NCBI RefSeq assembly: GCF_947305105.1
Contig: NZ_CAMZCS010000003.1
Location: 1-64,000 of the forward strand
Origin: an uncultured Fibrobacter sp.
GTDB lineage: Bacteria; Fibrobacterota; Fibrobacteria; Fibrobacterales; Fibrobacteraceae
Direction: 5' to 3'
Length of the DNA stretch: 64,000 bases
Shown here: one piece after another, positions 1-10,421 of the stretch
Numbering within the stretch: position 1 is the first letter of the stretch
Layout of the letters: each line of letters begins with the position of its first letter
Position numbers and translations under genes: made by a program
The notes under the pieces: model-generated
Told to the model about the DNA's origin: nothing
What the model saw: only the letters and a program-made list of their open reading frames with translations
Databases searched by the model: none

Positions 1-775
1 GTTCCTTGGTCGCTTTGCCTTGACGCTTGGCTTCGCGGGCGAATGCTTCGCGGAAGGCGGCATCGCCGGTGTCGATCAAAAGTGTTTCGCCGGTTTCGGG
101 GTCTTCAAGTTCCACGAGGCCTGCGGGCGGGAGTTCCATTTCGCGCGGGTCCACCACAGAGACGGCGAGCACGTCGTGGCGTTTGCGCAAAATCTTGAAG
201 GCGTTTTCGAAACCTTCGTCCAAGAAGTCGCTCATTACCACGACTACGGCGCGGCGGTTCAGAATCTTACCGGCGTACTCAAGCGCCACCTGCGTGTTGG
301 TACCGTGATGCTGCGGCTTGAAGTAAAGGATTTCACGAATGAGGCGTAATACGTGCTTGCGGCCCTTCTCCGGCGGGATGAACAGTTCAACCTGGTCGGT
401 GTAGATGAGCAAGCCGACTTTATCGTTGTTCTTGATGGCGGCAAAGGCGAGGAGCGCGGTCAGCGTTGCCATGACTTCGCCCTTCATCTGCTTGCCGGAA
501 CCGAATTCCGAAGAGCTGGAGGCATCGACCATCAAAAGCATGGTCATTTCGCGCTCTTCGATAAACTTCTTGACGTAGGGGGTGCCGGTTCGTGCGGTCA
601 CGTTCCAGTCGATGGTACGTACGTCATCGCCGGGCATGTATTCGCGGACTTCGCTGAACTCCATGCCGTTGCCCTTGAACGAGCTGTGATAAGCACCGGT
701 CATCACGGTGTCGAGTGCGCCGCGAACGGAAAGTTCGATGCGGCTGACAGTCTTTAAAACTTCTTTATCAAGCAT
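1..775 (-). CDS. DUF58 domain protein, 3' part cut by window edge
   Basis: The reverse strand is open from an ATG at 775 to the window edge (258 codons), so the C-terminus is missing. Near residues 30-50 it has the DUF58 signature GMEFSEVREYMPGDD followed by RTIDWN, and a later VDASSSS stretch fits the metal-binding D-x-S-x-S site of a von Willebrand A-like fold. Proteins of this family usually sit beside MoxR-type AAA+ ATPases and membrane vWA proteins in a complex thought to act as a chaperone for envelope proteins; such partners would lie to the left of this window. A good promoter lies upstream. Family assignment is firm, cellular role is inference. Confidence 0.85.
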   Translation of the reverse strand, partial: MLDKEVLKTVSRIELSVRGALDTVMTGAYHSSFKGNGMEFSEVREYMPGDDVRTIDWNVTARTGTPYVKKFIEEREMTMLLMVDASSSSEFGSGKQMKGEVMATLTALLAFAAIKNNDKVGLLIYTDQVELFIPPEKGRKHVLRLIREILYFKPQHHGTNTQVALEYAGKILNRRAVVVVMSDFLDEGFENAFKILRKRHDVLAVSVVDPREMELPPAGLVELEDPETGETLLIDTGDAAFREAFAREAKRQGKATKE

Positions 776-797
776 TTTTTAGTCTCTTTCGAGAGGG

Positions 798-826
798 AAT
801 ATACAAAAAACAATATGCTAGAACAA
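798..826 (-). promoter_or_regulatory. Promoter of the DUF58 gene
   Basis: Read on the minus strand, TTGTTC (826-821) and TATATT (803-798) are separated by exactly 17 bases, and the T-rich TTTTTTG touches the -10 box. The start codon lies 22 bases downstream of the -10 box. Confidence 0.55.
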
Positions 827-879
827 TTGTTTTTTAGGGTTGAATTCTATGGTTTTACAGTTTTTTGAATTAAGAGTAT

Positions 880-965
880 GCGGGAGGGGACCACGCTCAG
901 AGTTGCGAAGGCCGCCCGGTCCCCTCCCTGCACCCTCCCCTTCCCCGGCCGACGCTCCCATTCTC
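880..965. repeat. Dispersed hairpin repeat, copy 1
   Basis: An 86-base intergenic element whose 11-base arms GGGAGGGGACC and GGTCCCCTCCC are inverted around a spacer containing GTTGCGAAGGCCG. Nearly the same sequence, inverted, occurs at 26109-26194, and a partial relative at 29850-29968 shares the GAGAATGG..GCGTCGGCCA end. The rest of the 340-base gap (776-1117) contains only T-rich sequence. Confidence 0.7.
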
Positions 966-1117
966 ACGCCCGGAGGATTATATTGCCTATGGCTGGGAAA
1001 ATTTCGCGCAATTGGTTATGGAAAAGCAGGGCTGGGAAATGCAGGGGTAGGGAATGCTGGGATGCTTTTTCAAGGATTTTTTTTTCTTTTTCCCCGGCTG
1101 GCGCTTCTATTCTCTTT

Positions 1118-3040
1118 TTACAGGCGGATGCCGGTGTCGCGCTGGGTCGTGGTTGTGCAGGCGGCGTGGAAGGCTTGCTCGCTTGCGATGATAGTCACGG
1201 TTTTCTTGGCGCGGGTGATTCCGGTGTACAGGATTTGGTTTGTCAGGAGGGGGTGGCCTTCGCGTGTGGGGAGGAACATCATCACGTGGTTGTATTCGGA
1301 CCCCTGCGATTTGTGGATCGTGATGGCGAATGCGGGTTCGATGGCGTCTGCCGGCAAAAGCGAGAGCGGGTAGAACTCGAAGCGTTCGCGCTTTATCATC
1401 AGGTACGGCCGTCCATCTTTGAAAATGACGATTCCCGTGTCGCCGTTGTATAGTTTGTACATCGACTGGTTGCGCGTCAAAATGAGAATTTCGCCCGGGA
1501 AATACTGGTTCGCGGGGGATGTAGGATTGCCGCTTGCTTTGGCGTATTGCTGCCGGATTCGCTTGCAAGCGGCTTGGTTCAGTTTTTCCACTCCGCGCGG
1601 CCCGCGACGTTCCGCCGACAGGATTCGTTTTTGGAGGGACAGTTCCCACAGGCGGTTGCAGGCGGGTTTGTCTTCGAGGTCCATCTCCTTGGAGGCGGCT
1701 TCGGCAAGGGCGGGCATTTCGGCAAAGTCCTTGACCCACTCGTTTACGAGAACGGCAGTGGCGTTTTCTTCTTCTTTTTTGGTTCCGGTGGTGGCGTTGA
1801 TGAACTTGACTGCATCACCGGATTCAAACGGAATGTCAGCTTGGTTCTGGATGGCCTTGGCGAGTCTGCCGATTTCGGAATCGTCGGTAAAGCGGTTCGA
1901 TTTCGTGAGCTTGACGACAAAGTTGCGCGTCGTGTTTTCGGGTTTGAGAATTTCGCCGAGAACGGCCCCCGCTTCGACGGAAGGCAACTGGTACGGGTCG
2001 CCCAGCACGAAGATTCTTGAACCTTCTTGGATGGCTTGCAAGAATGCAGCGAAAAGCGAGATGTCTATCATGCTCGCTTCGTCGATGACGAAGATGGAAT
2101 TTTTGCCGAACGGATTCTTTTTGTTGTAGCGGTATCCCCCGTCGTTGGGGGTGTACTTGAGCATCCTGTGAATCGTGCTGCTTTCGAGGTTGCTTAACTT
2201 GTTTAAAATGTCGGCGTGGTTTTCCCTTTCGTTAGGCTCAATTTCGCCCAGGCTCCCGACAAGGCTTTCGCGCATGCGGTCGGCCGCTTTGCCACTCGGT
2301 GCGGCGAGATAGATTTCGTAGTCGAGATATTCCGGGTGGGATTCCAGCATGCACCAAAGGATGTACAGCACGACGGTTGTCTTTCCGGTGCCCGGCCCGC
2401 CTGTGATGATGAGGTTTTCGCTTTGCCCGCGGATAATGGCTTCGGCTTGTTCCCGGTTCACGAGGAATTTGCCTTCGGGGTTACTTTTGTTTGCAAACCG
2501 GAGATTCTTCGTGTGGATTTGGGCGATTTTTTCGATGCAGCTCGCGATTGCCGATTCTGATGGAGTGGATCCGTCGGTGAATAGCGTTGTGGCGGTGCGC
2601 TCAATGATGCGCTTTGCTTCAAAGTATTTCGCGATGTACAGGTAGGTGGTGTTGCCAGACTTGCTTGCGACAAAAAGTTTGGAATTGACATCGTCGAAGA
2701 CTTCGCTGTCTTCAGGTTTCCAGTCAATGATGCTTTCGAACTTTTGCTTAAGAATGGCGGCGATGGCGCTTTCGATAATCGGCTTGAACTCGCTGGCGTC
2801 GCTGAATTTTCCGGCTTCGAATTCAATGGAATCGGTGTCGTAAAGTTTGAGTAGCCCGTTCCATTTCTGTGCCCATTTGTTGTAGAATGAGTCGGTATCC
2901 AGAGCGAATTGTGTGTTGCCGTCGTCTTGCAGCGAAAGGACAAGGTAGAGGAATTTCTGCACGCATTCCGGGAGGTTCGGCTCCGCTTGCGTTATAAACC
3001 GGTGCAGGTGTACATTGATGGGGGCGATGACTTGGCTCAT
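1118..3040 (-). CDS. recD: Exodeoxyribonuclease V alpha subunit RecD
   Basis: 640 residues, close to the usual RecD length. It is the 5'-3' superfamily 1B helicase motor of RecBCD, which processes double-strand breaks and linear foreign DNA. Visible motifs in order: Walker A GGPGTGKTTVV near residue 215, Walker B VIDEASMID near 320, helicase motif V ITIHKSQGSEYN and motif VI YTGITRAKK near the C-terminus. The start ATG overlaps the stop of recB by four bases (ATGA), so it is the last gene of a recC-recB-recD operon and is probably translationally coupled. Nothing unusual was seen. Confidence 0.95.
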   Translation of the reverse strand: MSQVIAPINVHLHRFITQAEPNLPECVQKFLYLVLSLQDDGNTQFALDTDSFYNKWAQKWNGLLKLYDTDSIEFEAGKFSDASEFKPIIESAIAAILKQKFESIIDWKPEDSEVFDDVNSKLFVASKSGNTTYLYIAKYFEAKRIIERTATTLFTDGSTPSESAIASCIEKIAQIHTKNLRFANKSNPEGKFLVNREQAEAIIRGQSENLIITGGPGTGKTTVVLYILWCMLESHPEYLDYEIYLAAPSGKAADRMRESLVGSLGEIEPNERENHADILNKLSNLESSTIHRMLKYTPNDGGYRYNKKNPFGKNSIFVIDEASMIDISLFAAFLQAIQEGSRIFVLGDPYQLPSVEAGAVLGEILKPENTTRNFVVKLTKSNRFTDDSEIGRLAKAIQNQADIPFESGDAVKFINATTGTKKEEENATAVLVNEWVKDFAEMPALAEAASKEMDLEDKPACNRLWELSLQKRILSAERRGPRGVEKLNQAACKRIRQQYAKASGNPTSPANQYFPGEILILTRNQSMYKLYNGDTGIVIFKDGRPYLMIKRERFEFYPLSLLPADAIEPAFAITIHKSQGSEYNHVMMFLPTREGHPLLTNQILYTGITRAKKTVTIIASEQAFHAACTTTTQRDTGIRL

Positions 3041-6000
3041 TGTTCGTCCTCCACGGTTTCTTTGCGTTTGCGCATGAGCTTGCGGATGTTGCTGTAGGAT
3101 TTTTGCAGCGCATCAAAATTTTCCCAAGTATGCGCGTAGATGCCGTTTTCGGTGCCTGCCTTGCAGCCGCGCAGAAATACGTAATACATTCCACCGAAGA
3201 ACTTGTCGTAAATTTCGGATTCCGTGAGCGGGGTGTTGCTGTTGCCACTGTTGCCTGCTCCGTAGAACTGCTTGAGCCACTTGATGAGACAGTAGCTGTA
3301 GAGTACGCGTTGAACGGAGTAGTCTTCGTCTACTTTTTTCTGTATGCTTGCTGGGCTGTAATCGCCGTCTGCCATGACGTCGGATTTCCAGTCGACGATG
3401 GAGAATCGCAGTTGTCCCTGTGTGTCGTGGCGCATGAACACTAGGTCAATAAATCCCTTGCAGATGCTTTGCAGGTATTCGCTTGCTTCACCGTTGTCGT
3501 CGGTGGTGGCGTTCAGGTTGAACTGGACTTCGGCTTTTCGGCTGTTGTCGTCGAGGCTCGTCAACTTGAAACTCGCTCCGCTTCTGTGTCCAGCTTCGAT
3601 AGCGGGCAGGCTTGCATTCAGCGTGTTCCAAACGATATCGAGCGTGTGGCGAGTCCATTCGTCCTTGTGGTCCCAAATGGGCAGGGACTGCTTCTTGAAC
3701 GTTTCCTCCACGAGCATTGAAAGCTCTGCGGAGCCGTACATGGATTCTGCATTCTCGTGGCTCAAGCCAATTTCTTTGAACTTGCTGAGTTCAAAAATTT
3801 CGTGGAGTGCGTTACCGATTTTTGAACCGCGCGGGTATTTGATTTCGGCTTCGATTTGCGAAGCGTCGGGCCCGATATCTTCGCCTGCGTAATAGTTTGC
3901 CTCGGCACTTCCTTCTTTGTCAAGGTTTGCCTCTTCGTCGATGCTGAGCGAGGATTCTTTTTTGCCGGCAAGTGTGCTGTAGGAATGTTGCATGATGCCG
4001 AGACGGGCAACCTCTTTTTGCAATGCCTGGATATGCTCTTTTTGTTTGCTTTCTGCGTCAAGCCCTTCTTCGCTTTGCTCCCCGAGCAATTCTTTTGCGG
4101 TCGCAAGAATGTTGTCTTGAATGTTGCTCTTTAATAGACGTTCGGTCGGAATGTCCCATTCTTTTGCTGTTCCCATGATCTCAAAGAGATTTTCGTTCTT
4201 TTCATCGGAACAGAAACTCTTCAGGGAATTGGCGAGGAAGCGGAAATCTTCTTTGGGGGTGTCGCCCTCATCGTACCAGTTTGCATAGCGGGGGAGCACT
4301 AATATTGAGGATGCTCGAGTGAAGTCGACATAAAAGAGTCTTGACCATTCTTCCAGTTCCTCGGCTTGGCGGGCATTCTTTGCGTTTTGTCCGTAGCCTA
4401 GGTGGATGGAATCGCTTTCATGGTACAGGTATGGCCCGTCCGTGTTTTTGTTCAGTTGTTTAAACCCTGCGACCGAAATGACAACGGGGAATTCTAGACC
4501 TTTGGACGCGTGAATTGTCATGACTTGGACGGCGTCAAAATCTGAGCCCTTCGCGACAAGGTTGCTGTCCTGATCGTCGGCATCGCCCGAAGAAATGGAG
4601 AGATTTTGCAGATGCCGGATAAGGTCGTCTAAAGTGCAACTATGGTTGTACAGGTAGTTGATGGCGTAATTCCCGATTTGGCGGAGCTTCGTGAATTCCT
4701 GTAACTTGCTCAAATCAGAAAGGCGCTTTTCCACTTCACTTTCGGCGTAGATGCTTTCTTGCATTTCGGCAAAGCGGCGTTCGCTCGCGAGTTCTTTCCA
4801 GTGGCATATCATCTGCCGTGGCTTGCTGAACGGGTCATCGAAAAATTCACTTTCCACATCGCTCAAGGCTACAGCGAAAAAGTCGGTAATCAACACTTCG
4901 TTCAAAATGCGCCTGTTCCATGCCGAAAAATCGGTGGCATTGATTGCCTTGAACAGCGAAATCCATTCGGCACATTCACGCCCGTAAAAAAGATTGCTGT
5001 CTTTATAACGCGTGAAGGGAACACCGGCGAGTTTCATGCAGGTCTCAATATTTTCCATCTCGCTTCTGGAGCGCGCGAGAACGGCGAAATCCTTGAATGT
5101 CACGTTGCGGTAGATGTCTTCGCTGTTTTTGGGATTCTTGTTGAAAACTCGTAGTTTTGTCCGCTTGCCTTCTTTTGAATCGACAAATGTGCAGCAGTCA
5201 ATAATTTTTTCAACGCAAGTTTGTGCAAAATTAGTGCTGTTGACGCTATTTTCAGATATCCAGAAGGGTGCGATATCATCCCAGGAATCTGTTTTTGCAT
5301 CGTAGAATTTTGCATCCGGTTTCTGGAGTGCTTTTGCTTTCGGATTGTCGCCGGGTTTGTTGCCGGGTGCATAGGAGCGTTTGAATTCTACACTGTTGCC
5401 AAAGAAATCCTTACATTCAAAGAGGTTGTTGCATGCCTCGATAACGGAGTTCGTGGAACGATAGTTGTGTTCCAAGTCCTTGCGGTTGCCAATCTCTTGG
5501 GTGGCCTTGTGGTAAACGTTTACATCGGCACCTTGGAAACTGTAGATGGATTGCTTGGGGTCGCCCACCACGAAAATGGAATGGTTGTTGGCTTTCAGGA
5601 AAATTTCCTTGAAAATGTCCCATTGCAGCTGGTTCGTGTCTTGGAATTCGTCGATGATGGCGTAGCGGTATTGTTCGCGGAGTCTGTTGCAAAGCTCGCT
5701 TTCTGCCCCGTTTTCACCCTTCTTGAGGACGGCGCTGTGGACGGAGAGAATCATGTCGTTGAACGACTGCTCTTTGTTTTCGTTCTTGAACTTTTGCCAT
5801 TCGTTGAAAAGCGGTTTTATCTGGCTGTAAAGGAATTTCTGGATTTGTGCCTGGAGAATCGTGTTGGGCAAATCGTTAAACTTATCCTTGAAATTCTTGA
5901 AGAACAGGAAGGCGTTGTAAGCTTCGTCAGGCCACGCCTCAATCGTTTTCGTGGTTGAGAAAGTCTTTCCGTTGAACAATGCTTTCCCGTTGGTCCATTC

Positions 6001-6720
6001 CTTGAGCGCATTGATGAAATCGCTGACTTTGTTTTTGCCGGTTTTGGTAAAACTGAGGTCGGAATACTTTTCCAAGGTGGCCAAATTATCGGCAATTTCT
6101 TTGTTGCTTAACAGGTCGGCAAAATTTTCCGGGATTGTTTCGAATGGACTTTCTTCGGCGTTGTCGAGGCCGATGGTTTCCTTCCCGTCGGCGGTTTCTC
6201 CTTTGTACATGTTGATTGCCGAGGAGAGCCTATCCGTGAGCGATTCTTCGAGCGAGTCTGCTGCCGGAGCGTTTTGCAGAATCGTCTGGTAGAGTTTGTT
6301 GCTAGGCCATTTGTCGCGTGCCCAAGCGCTTATCATCGCCTTTACTTCTTTGTCGTCGACCATGGCGAGGTCGAATGGACGCCCCGCTTCGTAGGCGTAT
6401 TCCTTCAGTGCTTTTTGGCAGAAGGAATGGATTGTGAAAATGGCGGCATTGTCAACATCGCGCAGGGCTTTCTCGAATTTCTCGGCGGTAATGCGATCGG
6501 TCCCTTCGGCATCGAGGACTTCTTCCATCTTTTTACGGATGCGGTCTCTCAGTTCGCCTGCTGCTTTTTCGGTGTAGGTGACGATGAGGATTTTCTTGAG
6601 CGGGCAGCCTTCATCAACAAGCTGGGCCACAACCTGTTGGATGGTGTAAGTTTTGCCCGTTCCGGCAGAAGCTTCGATGAACAGGTTTTTACGGGGGTCG
6701 ATGATTTTTTCAATACTCAT
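3037..6720 (-). CDS. recB: Exodeoxyribonuclease V beta subunit RecB
   Basis: Start taken at 6720 (MSIEKIIDP), where ATGA overlaps the recC stop; a longer reading frame to 6798 would run into recC. 1227 residues. The N-terminal UvrD-like helicase has Walker A EASAGTGKTYT at residues 17-27 and further SF1A motifs (DEFQDTN, VGDPKQSIY, TIHASKGLEFPVV). The C-terminal RecB-type nuclease shows GFIDLVF followed by IVDWKSD, the D and D-x-K catalytic positions of the PD-(D/E)XK fold. It is the 3'-5' helicase and the nuclease of RecBCD. The middle gene of the operon. Confidence 0.95.
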   Translation of the reverse strand: MSIEKIIDPRKNLFIEASAGTGKTYTIQQVVAQLVDEGCPLKKILIVTYTEKAAGELRDRIRKKMEEVLDAEGTDRITAEKFEKALRDVDNAAIFTIHSFCQKALKEYAYEAGRPFDLAMVDDKEVKAMISAWARDKWPSNKLYQTILQNAPAADSLEESLTDRLSSAINMYKGETADGKETIGLDNAEESPFETIPENFADLLSNKEIADNLATLEKYSDLSFTKTGKNKVSDFINALKEWTNGKALFNGKTFSTTKTIEAWPDEAYNAFLFFKNFKDKFNDLPNTILQAQIQKFLYSQIKPLFNEWQKFKNENKEQSFNDMILSVHSAVLKKGENGAESELCNRLREQYRYAIIDEFQDTNQLQWDIFKEIFLKANNHSIFVVGDPKQSIYSFQGADVNVYHKATQEIGNRKDLEHNYRSTNSVIEACNNLFECKDFFGNSVEFKRSYAPGNKPGDNPKAKALQKPDAKFYDAKTDSWDDIAPFWISENSVNSTNFAQTCVEKIIDCCTFVDSKEGKRTKLRVFNKNPKNSEDIYRNVTFKDFAVLARSRSEMENIETCMKLAGVPFTRYKDSNLFYGRECAEWISLFKAINATDFSAWNRRILNEVLITDFFAVALSDVESEFFDDPFSKPRQMICHWKELASERRFAEMQESIYAESEVEKRLSDLSKLQEFTKLRQIGNYAINYLYNHSCTLDDLIRHLQNLSISSGDADDQDSNLVAKGSDFDAVQVMTIHASKGLEFPVVISVAGFKQLNKNTDGPYLYHESDSIHLGYGQNAKNARQAEELEEWSRLFYVDFTRASSILVLPRYANWYDEGDTPKEDFRFLANSLKSFCSDEKNENLFEIMGTAKEWDIPTERLLKSNIQDNILATAKELLGEQSEEGLDAESKQKEHIQALQKEVARLGIMQHSYSTLAGKKESSLSIDEEANLDKEGSAEANYYAGEDIGPDASQIEAEIKYPRGSKIGNALHEIFELSKFKEIGLSHENAESMYGSAELSMLVEETFKKQSLPIWDHKDEWTRHTLDIVWNTLNASLPAIEAGHRSGASFKLTSLDDNSRKAEVQFNLNATTDDNGEASEYLQSICKGFIDLVFMRHDTQGQLRFSIVDWKSDVMADGDYSPASIQKKVDEDYSVQRVLYSYCLIKWLKQFYGAGNSGNSNTPLTESEIYDKFFGGMYYVFLRGCKAGTENGIYAHTWENFDALQKSYSNIRKLMRKRKETVEDEQ

Positions 6721-9700
6721 CTTTTGGCCTCCGTATTCTGTGGCGCACCGATTTCTATGCGGAACAAATCTTTTTGCCTTTTGGCTTCGGTGAACCATGC
6801 TCCCGATTCACCGTTAAAATCGTTTTGCGGGTCGAACCCTGTGTCTTTTCGCTTGTCGAGCAGGTGGCGCTTTTCGAAATAGGCCCAGGCGTTGCTCAGT
6901 TTTTGGGTGTAGTCGGCGAAGTTTTCTACAGTCTCGTCAACCATGTCGATGGGGACGGCCTTGGAATATTTCTTTTGGAATGCCTTGTCGTAAAGTGCGG
7001 AGAGTGTTTCTCGTGCCTGCTTGGGTGTCATGCGGACCTTTGCTCTGCTGGGCTCGTGCTCCTTGACGCTGTAAATGGAAATGTCTACGGATTCGGCTTC
7101 GTGAGAATCTTTTTGCGCAATCAGGGCGAGGGCGGCCACATACGGGCCTGTGTATTTGCTGTTCTTGAAATACTTTTGGCCTGCTCTGCCCCTCATTTTT
7201 GAGGTCGTGATGCTCGTAATCTTGTTGCGCTCGCCGTTGCACCAGTCAAGGGCTCCCAATAGAGTCCACCGCGTTCCATCGGGTTGTACAATCGGGAGTT
7301 CTATTTTGTCTTTATATGTCCAGTTTTCGGTTTGGCTTGCCGGAGAATCTGGGAATTCTGCCATTTGCTCCAACAATGCGTTTTTGCGACGTTCGGCAAC
7401 CTTCCACAATTTTTCTCCATATTGCCCGTCGGGAATTCTGCCGCCCAATTCAAGGTTTTTACGGAGTGCGTCGAGGTCTTGCTTGTTCCCGGTAATGGCT
7501 GCGGCCACCATGTTTTTCATGAGGGAACTTTGTTCAAGGCGGTCAAAGTCAATGGGCTCGAAAACTTCGTCGTCCAAATGGGCCGTGTCTTCGTCCATTT
7601 GCATCATTTGCGAGACGCGGAATTCGATGGGGTCGTCCAAGAAACATTTTAGCTGGTACAAGCTGACGCGTCCTGGGCATTTGTCGATAGAGCCCGGCAG
7701 ATTGCCGTAGCCAGAAGTAGAATCTCCGTGGGCCACTCTCTTATTGTAAACGGACTTGTTTCGGAATTCTTTGGAGGTGAACAACTCGCTGTAGGGGCGT
7801 TTCTCGTCGAGCGGAATTTCTTGCTGCTTCCATAGCTTTTCGGCGAGTAATTTTGCCTCCATCGCAGAGATGTCTTTGCCAATGGCCTTGAAACTCTGCT
7901 TGATGGCAATCTTGAGGAAATTCCTGATGTCGTTTACAACGGAGGAAGGATAGAGTTCTTCGTCTTTGACAATATTTTGGTTCACGTAGCTGATGTGGAA
8001 ACTTTCTTTTGTACACATCAACTGGCACAAAAATGCGTAACGGCGTTTGGCGATGGGGGAGTCGTCGCCGGGCCAAGGGGCTACGGCTTTGCGTAAATCC
8101 AGTGTGTTCTGCGTCTTGCTGCCGGGGAAACTTGTGGAATCCGCCCCGATAAAGAACAAATGCTTTACAGGGATAATTCTGTTGGGGATGAATTTGGAGA
8201 AAGTAATCCCGTTGACAAAAAGGTTCCCGCAACTGTATTCGGAACTTTCGGCGGCACCGCAAAGCGTTTGCGAAATGCAGGCCCACGAAATGTATGGAGC
8301 TCCAGCATCAAATTGGATGCGGAGATTTTCGATAGCTGCTGTCACGTTCTGGAAAACGATGGTTTCGCCTGCAAAGCCCTCCGGCGGGTTCGGCATGGCG
8401 ACCCAGTTGTTCAGGAAATTCACGATTTTGTCAAGTACGGCGGGCGTCACGGCGGGCTCGTTCTTTGCAAGCGCTATCCATTCGCCGAGTTCTTCGATGC
8501 CGTCGGCAAAGCGGCTCAGTGCCGTACTGTTTGCGCTCATCATGTCGGCGTAGGGGAGGCATTCTCCATCGCCAATGTCGATGGTGTGCGTGCTGAATCG
8601 CGATGCAAGAATCCGGCGCAGATTTTTTCCCCAGTCGTCGCTTTTTGTGCGTGTGCGGAAGGTGCTTGTGTTCCTGACCCATGTTTCCCAGGCGCTCACG
8701 TTGTCGTCGGTGATGCGGCGGGTATTTTGCACGACAGGGTTGCGGATTAGGCTGAAGAATGCGGGACGGTTCAGGCTTCCGGCTTGCTGTACTTTAAAAA
8801 GTGCTTCGAGTGCTTCGGCCGTGAGTGAACTTTTTGCGGGCGAATCGACAATCGAAAACGGAATATCCCTTTCGGAACTCTGGTCAAAAGCTTGATAGAT
8901 AGCGGTGCGGTAGTCGTCCAGGCAGGGCGAGAAAACGAGAATGTCGCTGATGCGGTTCACCGGATTGCCTTCAGCGTCTTTTTCGGCGAGCAGCTTGCAG
9001 ATTTGCGTATGGAGCGCGTCCATCTCGCGTTCCCTTGTCGGGGCGGCGGTGATAGTAAAGCTGTTGTCTTGCGGTGATTCCGAGGATTCGTCTTCGGGCA
9101 GGCTGTCGAGCAAGCTTGGCAATTCGTTTTTGCGGCTTGCAACCATGTTTTGCACCTTGTGCAAGAGTGTGTCCATGGGAATCGCTTCACCTTCTCCAGA
9201 ATCAGCATCTCCGGCGAATTCAAAATCGTAATCGGCGGCTTGGCACCACAATTTGATATTGTCGCGTCCTGATTTTCCCCAGTAACACAGGAGTGCATTC
9301 TCGGAGGAGGAATCTACACCTTGTTCGGAATCGTCTTCTTCGGGGTCGGCTGATTCGTCGAGGTGTGTGCGCAAGCGGTCGCGGATGCTTTCCGGGATGG
9401 GTCCCGATTCGCCTTGCCATTCGCCGTTTCGTGAAAGCCATTTGCGGTGAATGTCTCCGCACGGCGTGCCCGCATCTTCCCAGAATTCCATGCACGGGTT
9501 CTGTATGTAGGCGTAGACTTCGTGTTTCTCGGCAAACTTTTGCAAAATGACGCGGTAGAACTGCCCCATGCCCGTAAGCCCAAAGATGAACACAGGCAGG
9601 GGCCCGTCTTGACCCATAAACTGTTCGCAGTGGAATTGCCCATCGTGGTTGTCCATGCAGTCTTTGAACAGGAAGGGGATAGTCAGGTACGTTGTATTGA

Positions 9701-10385
9701 ATTCTTGCGGATGGTTTTCGTTTTTCCGCTGGTTCATGGCGTCGAATGCGCGGGTCAATAGCGAAGGCTTGTCCCCGTGCTGGTGGAAAACCTTGGAGTA
9801 CAGCGTGCGCTGCCATTTTTCGCGGTCGCCCCCGTCAAAGAAATCTCGCAGGTTGCCTTGTTCCCAATGGTCAAGAATTCCTTCGGCGAGGTCTCCGGCT
9901 CCACCTTTCCGGATAAAACCCGTCGGCCTTGAGGTCTCGTATTCCAAAAAGAGCGATGCCATCTTCCCGCAAAGGTCAAAGAGGTGCTGTTCGTCCAGTT
10001 TGCCATCGGTTTCCAAGTAGCGGACAACTTCGTCTCCGAGCAGGTGATAGTTGTGCTTTTCGGCCTTGGCGTCTTCTTCGCTTACATCGTTATTGCCGTA
10101 GAGGTATGCCCAGATAACGTTGCGGAGCAGGTCGGCATTCAGTTTCTTTTTCGTGTTGTCGTCGGGGCAGAGAATCTTGAGCAGGAACTTGTCTATCATC
10201 ATGGAATTCAAGTTCGCGAGCGTCCCGCACTTTTTGACCCAGTGCAGTCTGAACCACTGTTCCAGTTTTGGGTCCGGAAAAATCACCACGGGTGTCTGGA
10301 ACGGGTTTCCCCAGGAACCCTTGACGGCCTCGATGAGTTCGTCGGCAAGGTCTTCTAGGTTCAGGGAAAATTTCAGGTGCAGCAT
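6717..10385 (-). CDS. recC: Exodeoxyribonuclease V gamma subunit RecC
   Basis: 1222 residues, in the size range of RecC. RecC is an inactivated helicase-like scaffold that holds the Chi-recognition channel. The N-terminus (MLHLKFSLNLEDLADELI, then VIFPDPKLEQWFRLHW) and the central VKHLFFIGADSTSFPG segment match the RecC pattern. It is the promoter-proximal gene; recB and recD follow with 4-base overlaps, which fits production of an equimolar complex. The ATG at 10385 lies in a 36-base gap from the neighbouring sensor gene, so the operon promoter may lie within or before that gene. Confidence 0.93.
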   Translation of the reverse strand: MLHLKFSLNLEDLADELIEAVKGSWGNPFQTPVVIFPDPKLEQWFRLHWVKKCGTLANLNSMMIDKFLLKILCPDDNTKKKLNADLLRNVIWAYLYGNNDVSEEDAKAEKHNYHLLGDEVVRYLETDGKLDEQHLFDLCGKMASLFLEYETSRPTGFIRKGGAGDLAEGILDHWEQGNLRDFFDGGDREKWQRTLYSKVFHQHGDKPSLLTRAFDAMNQRKNENHPQEFNTTYLTIPFLFKDCMDNHDGQFHCEQFMGQDGPLPVFIFGLTGMGQFYRVILQKFAEKHEVYAYIQNPCMEFWEDAGTPCGDIHRKWLSRNGEWQGESGPIPESIRDRLRTHLDESADPEEDDSEQGVDSSSENALLCYWGKSGRDNIKLWCQAADYDFEFAGDADSGEGEAIPMDTLLHKVQNMVASRKNELPSLLDSLPEDESSESPQDNSFTITAAPTREREMDALHTQICKLLAEKDAEGNPVNRISDILVFSPCLDDYRTAIYQAFDQSSERDIPFSIVDSPAKSSLTAEALEALFKVQQAGSLNRPAFFSLIRNPVVQNTRRITDDNVSAWETWVRNTSTFRTRTKSDDWGKNLRRILASRFSTHTIDIGDGECLPYADMMSANSTALSRFADGIEELGEWIALAKNEPAVTPAVLDKIVNFLNNWVAMPNPPEGFAGETIVFQNVTAAIENLRIQFDAGAPYISWACISQTLCGAAESSEYSCGNLFVNGITFSKFIPNRIIPVKHLFFIGADSTSFPGSKTQNTLDLRKAVAPWPGDDSPIAKRRYAFLCQLMCTKESFHISYVNQNIVKDEELYPSSVVNDIRNFLKIAIKQSFKAIGKDISAMEAKLLAEKLWKQQEIPLDEKRPYSELFTSKEFRNKSVYNKRVAHGDSTSGYGNLPGSIDKCPGRVSLYQLKCFLDDPIEFRVSQMMQMDEDTAHLDDEVFEPIDFDRLEQSSLMKNMVAAAITGNKQDLDALRKNLELGGRIPDGQYGEKLWKVAERRKNALLEQMAEFPDSPASQTENWTYKDKIELPIVQPDGTRWTLLGALDWCNGERNKITSITTSKMRGRAGQKYFKNSKYTGPYVAALALIAQKDSHEAESVDISIYSVKEHEPSRAKVRMTPKQARETLSALYDKAFQKKYSKAVPIDMVDETVENFADYTQKLSNAWAYFEKRHLLDKRKDTGFDPQNDFNGESGAWFTEAKRQKDLFRIEIGAPQNTEAKR

Positions 10386-10421
10386 ACCGACAATATATTT
10401 AAATCGGGACCGCAGAAACGA

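Noticed and set aside
840-1373. Plus-strand ORF of 177 codons across the repeat at 880
   Set aside because: It runs over the intergenic repeat and the antisense of recD; no ribosome site or domain.
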